DNA from: Rhodoferax_B sp049316285
GTDB lineage: Bacteria; Pseudomonadota; Gammaproteobacteria; Burkholderiales; Burkholderiaceae_C
Assembly: GCF_049316285.1 (NCBI RefSeq)
Contig: NZ_JBMOXA010000006.1
Location: 186,001-250,000 of the forward strand
Direction: 5' to 3'
Length of the DNA: 64,000 nt
A program made the translations under genes and the position numbers. The notes beneath the pieces are model-generated. The model had not been told where the DNA came from and did not search any database. It saw only the letters and a list, made by a program, of their open reading frames with translations. This document shows, in pieces, positions 59,329 through 64,000 of the stretch. The stretch's first letter is position 1. Every line of letters starts with the position of its first letter.

Positions 59329-59357
59329 AAAGGGCCGGACGAAACCGCCGGCCCTTT
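59329..59357 (-). terminator. Intrinsic terminator after doxX
   Basis: AAAGGGCCGG pairs with CCGGCCCTTT around a 9-nt loop; reading on the minus strand, TTTCTTTT follows. It lies 18 bp after the doxX stop. Confidence 0.88.
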
Positions 59358-59374
59358 CCTGCTAGCGCAAGCGC

Positions 59375-59785
59375 TTAGTTGCCGCGGCGTGCGTCCAGGC
59401 TCCAGGCACCTGCACCATGGGCGGCCAACACCAGCAGGCCACCGATGACGGCGATGTTCTTGAAGAACATCAGTTGCTGCACCATGGCTTGTTCAGCTGG
59501 CACACCCCAGTAGTTGTGAAAGAACACACTGGCGCCCAAGGTGAACACCGCCAACACCAGTGCCGCGATACGTGTGCCAAAGCCGAAGATCAGTGCCAAG
59601 CCACCCACAATCTCCACCACCAGCGCAATTGCAGCGCCAACCGACGGCATGGGCAGACCCTTGGACGCGATGTAACCCACCGTGCCGGCAAAGCCGGTGA
59701 GCTTGCTGATACCTGCAGGCAGGAACAACAGCGCGATCAGCAGACGACCCACCAGGTTCAGCGGATTTTGCAAAGAATTCAACAT
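59375..59785 (-). CDS. DoxX-family membrane protein
   Basis: 136 residues from the ATG at 59785, four TM helices. LLIALLFLPAGISKLTGFAG and EIVGGLALIFGFGTRIAALVL (in part) mark the DoxX family. Members accompany quinone- and thiol-stress genes and may be terminal membrane quinone partners. It follows the short pirin gene by 182 bp and has a terminator after it. Confidence 0.9.
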   Translation of the reverse strand: MLNSLQNPLNLVGRLLIALLFLPAGISKLTGFAGTVGYIASKGLPMPSVGAAIALVVEIVGGLALIFGFGTRIAALVLAVFTLGASVFFHNYWGVPAEQAMVQQLMFFKNIAVIGGLLVLAAHGAGAWSLDARRGN

Positions 59786-59867
59786 GATGATTTTTCCTAA
59801 AAAATAAAAGAAACAAAAAAGAAAACGCAACTCTTGGAAACACCACCGCCGTGGAGGAAACGCACCA

Positions 59868-59879
59868 GGAACTAGTTCC
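59868..59879. promoter_or_regulatory. Palindrome upstream of doxX
   Basis: GGAACTAGTTCC is a perfect 12-bp palindrome 83-94 nt before the doxX start, a candidate operator. No regulator assigned. Confidence 0.4.
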
Positions 59880-59967
59880 CGGCATCACCCCCAAGCGGTA
59901 TGAACGGTTGGAATCAACCGCTCAACGGTACAGCCACGAGCGAGGTGACCGCACCGCCCGAGCTTGG

Positions 59968-60669
59968 TTACCGGCTCAGGTCGAAAACCAGAACCTCGGC
60001 ATCCTGGCCGCCGCTCAGCGAAACCGACTTCTCGCCGTCGAGCAACAGCGCATCGCCAGCACTCAGGCTTTCGCCGTTGACCTGCAACGCACCGCGCACC
60101 AGGTGCACATAGCCCTTGCGCTCCGGGTTCAGCGCCAAAGTGGCCGATTCCTCACCGTCAAACAAGCCAGCATACATGGCAGCATCGGCATTCACCTTCA
60201 CCGAACCATTGGCACCGTCGGGCGAGGCCACCAGGCGCAGGGCACCACGCTTCTCGTTCGCCGCAAAGGTCTTTTGCTCGTAGCTGGCGGGAATGCCGGT
60301 CACATTGGGTTCAATCCAGATTTGCAGAAAGTGCGTTGTCGCATCAGGTGCATGGTTGAACTCGCTGTGGCGCACGCCGTTGCCCGCACTCATGCGTTGC
60401 ACGTCACCGGGCGGAATCGCCTTCACGTTGCCCATGGTGTCCTGGTGGGCCAGTTCACCTTCGAGCACGTAGCTGATGATTTCCATGTCGCGGTGGCCGT
60501 GGGCGCCGAAGCCGGTGCCCGGGGCGATGCGGTCTTCGTTGATCACACGCAGATTGCCCCAGCCCATGTGGTCAGCGTCAAAGTAACCGGCAAACGAAAA
60601 ACTATGTTGGGACTTCAGCCAACCGTGATCAGCATGGCCGCGGTCCTGAGATTTACGAAGTGTCAACAT
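59968..60669 (-). CDS. Pirin-family protein (short form, YhhW-like)
   Basis: 233 residues, full length for the E. coli YhhW type. N-terminal cupin has FGAHGHRDMEIISYVLEG (metal His/Glu) and SAGNGVRHSE. YhhW shows quercetinase activity in vitro; natural substrates are unknown. It is divergent from the LysR gene at 60825, sharing a perfect palindrome between them, so probably under its control. Confidence 0.92.
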   Translation of the reverse strand: MLTLRKSQDRGHADHGWLKSQHSFSFAGYFDADHMGWGNLRVINEDRIAPGTGFGAHGHRDMEIISYVLEGELAHQDTMGNVKAIPPGDVQRMSAGNGVRHSEFNHAPDATTHFLQIWIEPNVTGIPASYEQKTFAANEKRGALRLVASPDGANGSVKVNADAAMYAGLFDGEESATLALNPERKGYVHLVRGALQVNGESLSAGDALLLDGEKSVSLSGGQDAEVLVFDLSR

Positions 60670-60792
60670 AACGAACTCCTGTCTTGGTTAGCGCGCCTTC
60701 CGGCGCCCTGGTTGTGGAGGCATCGTGTGCTTCCATGGGCTCAACTTTAGGCGTCTGAGGCTGTTCTGCGAGTCATGGCGTTTGATGGCATC

Positions 60793-60809
60793 ATTCAAAT
60801 TATTTGAAT
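60793..60809. promoter_or_regulatory. Palindrome between short pirin and LysR gene (LysR-box candidate)
   Basis: ATTCAAATTATTTGAAT is a perfect 17-bp palindrome, 16-32 nt before the LysR start and 124-140 nt before the pirin start. It contains the T-N11-A arrangement of LysR boxes. Binding is inferred. Confidence 0.65.
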
Positions 60810-60824
60810 AGTCGATAGCCGATC

Positions 60825-61772
60825 ATGCAAAACCCGCGCGAAGTCCTGACACCTGAAGCCCTGGCCATGTTGGTCGCCATTGCCGATGCGGGCAGTTTTG
60901 CCGGCGCAGCGCGCAGCCTGGGCATGGTGCCCAGCGCCCTCACCTACCGCGTACGCCAGATCGAAGATGCACTCGACGTGCTGCTGTTCGACCGCAGCTC
61001 GCGCCAGGCCAAGGTCACCGAGGCGGGCACCGAATTGCTGCGCGAGGGCCGCCGCCTGCTGGCCGACGTGGATGCGGTGGCGAACCGCGTCAAACGTGTG
61101 GCCACGGGATGGGAACCACAACTCAGCCTGGCGGTGGACAGCGTGGTCTCCCACGCCACGATGATGGAGCTGTGCGAAGCCTTCTACGCGCTGAACCCGC
61201 CCACACGCATCCGGCTACGTGAAGAAATCCTCTCGGGCACGCTGGAAGCGCTGACCTCGGGCCAGGCCGATTTGTCGATTGGCGTGGCCATGGAGGTGGC
61301 CTCCAGTCCCGAAATCGAAGCCCGTTTGCTGGGCGAGATGCCGTTCATTTTTGTGACAGCGCCCCACCACCCCCTTGCCAAAGCGGTGGAACCGATTGCG
61401 GACGCCGTCATAGGCCAGCATCGCGCGGTGGCCGTGGCCGACAGCGTGCAGCGCGGCGGCGGGCTCACCTATGGGTTGCTCGCGGGCCAGGACGTGTTTA
61501 CCGTGCCCAGCATGCGCGCCAAGCTGGAAGCCCAGCTGCGCGGCCTGGGCGTGGGCTTTCTGCCTGAAAGCCTGGTGCGCCCGTATCTCGACGCGGGCCA
61601 CCTGGTGAGCAAACGCGTAGAGCGGCCAAACCGCATCGTGCGCCTGCACTACGCCTGGCGCACGCCGGCGCGCGGCACACAAGGCCGCGCGTTGAAGTGG
61701 TGGCTGCAGCAGTTGGAAAGCGCGCCCACACGCCAGGCATTGCTGGAACGTCAAAGCCAACAATGGGATTAG
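60825..61772 (+). CDS. LysR-family transcriptional regulator
   Basis: 315 residues: winged helix-turn-helix at 1-65 (SFAGAARSLGMVPSALTYRVRQIE in part), effector domain 90-295. Probably controls the divergent short pirin gene and perhaps doxX, wrbA-like and osmC. The TAG stop consists of TA plus the first G of the inverted MITE copy; the uninterrupted gene apparently ended in TAA. Ligand unknown, perhaps a quinone or electrophile. Confidence 0.9.
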   Translation: MQNPREVLTPEALAMLVAIADAGSFAGAARSLGMVPSALTYRVRQIEDALDVLLFDRSSRQAKVTEAGTELLREGRRLLADVDAVANRVKRVATGWEPQLSLAVDSVVSHATMMELCEAFYALNPPTRIRLREEILSGTLEALTSGQADLSIGVAMEVASSPEIEARLLGEMPFIFVTAPHHPLAKAVEPIADAVIGQHRAVAVADSVQRGGGLTYGLLAGQDVFTVPSMRAKLEAQLRGLGVGFLPESLVRPYLDAGHLVSKRVERPNRIVRLHYAWRTPARGTQGRALKWWLQQLESAPTRQALLERQSQQWD

Positions 61773-62047
61773 GGCCTGTTAACCCCATGGATGGGAGACG
61801 CGTTGCGAGTCCAAAAGGCCAGGGGCGAGGCGCAAAACGCAGCCGGGGTGAACCCCGGCAAGGCTTTGCAACGACGCGGCTGGTCTTTTGGGCCGCAACC
61901 CGTTGGGAACGTGCTTAAAAAGCCGCCACTCCGCGTTGCACTCCTAGGCCAGGCAGACGCCTGGCCGCCAAAGTTCTGATGACACAGCGTCTTGATTGGC
62001 GGCTTTTGAATCACGTTCGCTCTCTCATCCATAGTGTTAACAGGCCC
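61772..62047 (-). mobile_element. 276-bp MITE-like element, copy 2
   Basis: Same element as at 3927, inverted, exactly the same length. Ends GGGCCTGTTAACCCCATGG and (complement) GGGCCTGTTAACACTATGG, with TA on both sides. The internal hairpins are kept: GGCCAGGC/GCCTGGCC with a different loop, CCGGGG/CCCCGG with one loop change, and a perfectly paired AAAAGCCGCCA/TGGCGGCTTTT. Inner terminal-repeat bases differ from copy 1 on both arms together. It sits at the stop codon of the LysR gene; excision would restore TAA. Confidence 0.88.
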
Positions 62048-62208
62048 TAAGTCAATGGTGTGACACCTGAGTGCCGTTTCGCAAAACCCTTTGGCGCAGC
62101 GTGTAGAGTGGACGCCGTGGGCATTGGCAATTTGTGCTGGCCACACGGAGCTGAGACAAAGACAACGACCGCCGTCACAACGTTCTGACACTCAACCAGG
62201 CAACCGAC
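62048..62208. other. Gap between the MITE and the FAD-protein gene
   Basis: 161 bp with no ORF, repeat or terminator that I can support; it presumably carries the promoter of the downstream gene. Confidence 0.5.
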
Positions 62209-63285
62209 ATGAAAACATCCAAACCGAAAGCCAAACCTCCTCGACGCATTGCCGTCATCGGCGCCGGCATCGCCGGCATCGCCTGTGCCCGCACCTTGAT
62301 GCAGGCAGGCCATCACGTCACGGTGTTCGACAAAAACCAAGCCGTGGGCGGACGCATGGCCACCACCGAGACAGCGTTTGGCACCTTCGACTACGGCGCG
62401 CAATACTTCACCGTGCGTGACCCGCGTTTTCTGCTGGCCCTGCAAGCCACGGCCCAGCATGTTTGCCGCCCCTGGAGCGCCAACCTGGTGCGTGTGCTCG
62501 ACGCCTTTGGCCGCGTCGCTTCTGCCGCTCTGCCCGGCCGTGAATCACATTGGGTGCCTACCCCCGGCATGAACGCACTCGTCGAACACTGGGCCCAGCC
62601 CTTTGTCAGCCAGAAGCAGATCGAACTGGAAACCCGCGTGGTTGGCATTGAACGCGATCGCATGGCGCCCAGACAATGGCAGTTGCGCACCCAGGGCTCG
62701 CCCGGCGTGCCGGACGCGGAACACGTGTTCTCCGGCTTCGACCAAGTGCTGCTGGCCACCACCGCAGCGCAGGCGCAGCGCCTGTTGTTTGACGACGCCG
62801 CCCATCCCAAATTCGCCAAGGCGCTGCAGGACGTACGCGTCGCTCCGTGCTGGACACTGCTGCTGGCCTACCCACAGGCGAGCCAGCCCACGCTGAGCCA
62901 CCTGGGGCCGCAGTGGAACGCGGCGCGCAGCAACCACCACCGCATCGCCTGGCTGGCCCGTGAATCATCCAAACCCGGCCGTGGCGGTGTGGAACGCTGG
63001 ACCGTGCAGGCCAGCGCCGCGTGGTCACACGAACACCAGGAAGACGACACCCCGCGCGTACAGGCCAAGCTACACAAAGCCTTTGCCGAAGTCACCGGCA
63101 TCCGCGCCGAACCGACCATGGCCACCGTGCACTGCTGGGGCTCGGCACAAACCATCAAACCCCTGGGCCGCAGCCATCTGTGGGACGACAAAGCCGGTCT
63201 GGGCCTGGCGGGCGACTGGTGTCTGGGGCATCGGGTCGAAGACGCTTTTATCTCGGGCCTGGAGTTGGCGCTCAGCGTGGCATGA
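62209..63285 (+). CDS. FAD-dependent oxidoreductase, renalase/amine-oxidase-like
   Basis: 358 residues. Rossmann motif IAVIGAGIAGIACARTLMQAG near residue 14 and the GGRMAT-containing dinucleotide continuation (AVGGRMATTE) plus DYGAQYFTVR mark the renalase-like branch of the flavin amine oxidases; GLGLAGDWCLGHRVEDAFISG (in part) near the C-terminus binds FAD. In bacteria such proteins oxidise isomeric dihydronicotinamides. It precedes gluQ by 16 bp. Confidence 0.87.
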   Translation: MKTSKPKAKPPRRIAVIGAGIAGIACARTLMQAGHHVTVFDKNQAVGGRMATTETAFGTFDYGAQYFTVRDPRFLLALQATAQHVCRPWSANLVRVLDAFGRVASAALPGRESHWVPTPGMNALVEHWAQPFVSQKQIELETRVVGIERDRMAPRQWQLRTQGSPGVPDAEHVFSGFDQVLLATTAAQAQRLLFDDAAHPKFAKALQDVRVAPCWTLLLAYPQASQPTLSHLGPQWNAARSNHHRIAWLARESSKPGRGGVERWTVQASAAWSHEHQEDDTPRVQAKLHKAFAEVTGIRAEPTMATVHCWGSAQTIKPLGRSHLWDDKAGLGLAGDWCLGHRVEDAFISGLELALSVA

Positions 63286-63301
63286 GTCAAGAGGTGGTGA
63301 T

Positions 63302-64000
63302 TTGAGCGGCGACGCTGGCCGCTACGTCGGTGATTACATCGGCCGCTTTGCCCCCTCCCCCACGGGCCCGCTGCATGCGGGCTCGTTGGTTGCGGCCCTG
63401 GCCAGTTGGCTCGACGCGCGCGCCCATGGCGGCCAGTGGCTGGTGCGCATCGAAGATGTGGATAGCCCGCGCTGCCTGCCGGGCATGGACCGCGTCATCC
63501 TGCAACAACTCGCCGCCTGCGGTTTATGGCCCGATGCCGAGCCCGTGTGGCAATCGCAGCGTGGCCCGCTTTACCAGCAGGCGCTGGACCTGTTGCAGCA
63601 GACAAAGCTGGTCTATCCCTGCGCTTGCTCACGCAAAGAAATCGCCCAAGCCGCGTTGAAGCTCGGGCAAGCCCCGACGCGGCATGGTGAACTGGTTTAT
63701 CCCGGCACCTGCCGGCACGGACTGGATGGCAAACCCGCGCGCGCCTGGCGTCTTGACATTCAAAAATCTGAAGAAAAATCGGCTTCCAGGCATGCTGCTC
63801 AAGCGCAAAATGCTACTTTTTCAATAACAAACAACATGCTGCACTGGGCGGATCGCCGCCTCGGCCTCCAACAGCAAAACGTAGCCCAGGAGGTCGGCGA
63901 TTTCGTTTTGCGCCGAGCCGATGGCCTCTGGGCCTACCAGCTCGCGGTTGTTGTGGACGACGCGGCCCAAGGCATCACCCACGTGGTGCGCGGCGAAGAT
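63302..64000 (+). CDS. gluQ: Glutamyl-Q tRNA(Asp) synthetase (5' part; runs off the window)
   Basis: From a TTG at 63302 (after GAGGTGG) the frame is open to the window end. YIGRFAPSPTGPLHAGSLVA carries the HIGH-like motif, and the zinc ligands are in YPCACSRKEI and YPGTCRHG, as in GluQ/YadB, which attaches glutamate to queuosine in tRNA(Asp). A stretch of about 18 residues (SEEKSASRHAAQAQNATFSI, near residue 160-178) is encoded by a dispersed repeat inserted in frame in a variable loop. The KMSKS region lies beyond the window. Confidence 0.88.
   Translation, partial: MSGDAGRYVGDYIGRFAPSPTGPLHAGSLVAALASWLDARAHGGQWLVRIEDVDSPRCLPGMDRVILQQLAACGLWPDAEPVWQSQRGPLYQQALDLLQQTKLVYPCACSRKEIAQAALKLGQAPTRHGELVYPGTCRHGLDGKPARAWRLDIQKSEEKSASRHAAQAQNATFSITNNMLHWADRRLGLQQQNVAQEVGDFVLRRADGLWAYQLAVVVDDAAQGITHVVRGED
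63771..63829 (-). repeat. Short dispersed repeat, copy d (inside gluQ)
   Basis: Minus strand: TATTGAAAAAGTAGCATTTT followed by GCGCTTGAGCAGCATGCCTG and GAAGCCGATTTTT. It aligns with copy b, and is in frame within gluQ, adding a polar, Ala/Ser-rich loop. Confidence 0.6.

Noticed and set aside
57780..59378. 532-codon plus-strand frame opposite pirin, OsmC and WrbA-like genes
   Set aside because: Shadow of three real minus-strand genes; no domain.
1..64000. tRNA, rRNA, CRISPR, prophage or integrase
   Set aside because: No cloverleaf with CCA context, no direct-repeat array, no phage or recombinase motif was recognised by eye.

Overview
The window looks like one contiguous piece of a high-GC betaproteobacterial chromosome, most likely Burkholderiales and close to Comamonadaceae (Rhodoferax/Polaromonas-like). 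This rests on gene content (PEP-CTERM protein, Kdo hydroxylase, several sulfonate gene sets, MnmC, GluQ) and on a short dispersed repeat of a kind I associate with Comamonadaceae; the genus is an inference. I see no tRNA, rRNA, CRISPR array, prophage or intact transposase gene.

Layout. (1) 1-1504: 5' part of DNA polymerase II (polB) on the minus strand, with a canonical LexA box upstream. (2) 1954-8777: TetR regulator divergent from an RND efflux operon (adaptor, pump, outer-membrane factor); a 276-bp MITE-like element sits between adaptor and pump. (3) 8786-11777: MFS exporter with MarR regulator, PaaI-like thioesterase, rhodanese. (4) 11832-16064: first organosulfur block (class II aldolase, acyl-CoA dehydrogenase-like flavoenzyme, two SsuA-type binding proteins). 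(5) 16136-20956: DctA carrier with a Cache/PAS hybrid kinase and LuxR-type response regulator. (6) 21418-29100: second block (SsuA/permease/ATPase, cytochrome c, SsuD-like monooxygenase) divergent from a cysteine-dioxygenase-like cupin and a four-rhodanese protein. (7) 29180-40239: third block, ssuE-A-A-D-VOC-C-A-B-F with a CysB/SsuR-type LysR regulator, an NtaA/DszA-type monooxygenase and a sulfate-binding protein. (8) 40367-56190: housekeeping and repair genes (yggX, mnmC, Lrp, betaine-type transporter, GST, Kdo hydroxylase, Ada/AlkA fusion, ogt, exporters, diguanylate cyclase, LapA-like protein, PEP-CTERM protein). (9) 56421-61772: trhO, then a quinone/oxidative-stress set (two pirins, OsmC, WrbA-like, DoxX) with a divergent LysR. 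(10) 61772-64000: second copy of the MITE, a renalase-like FAD protein and the start of gluQ.

Function. About 28 kb of the window is devoted to scavenging sulfur from organosulfonates and related compounds: six SsuA-type binding proteins but only two permeases and two ATPases, several flavin monooxygenases, FMN reductase, and sulfur-handling rhodaneses. Four minus-strand transcription units share a similar upstream sequence 58-103 nt before their start codons, suggesting one regulon, possibly under the local CysB-type regulator.

Most unusual: the two 276-bp elements, in opposite orientation, each inserted at the TA of what was apparently a TAA stop codon, so that the element's first G makes a TAG stop. 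Their differences concentrate in loops or are compensated across stems, and one copy has moved the pump gene away from its apparent ribosome-binding site.
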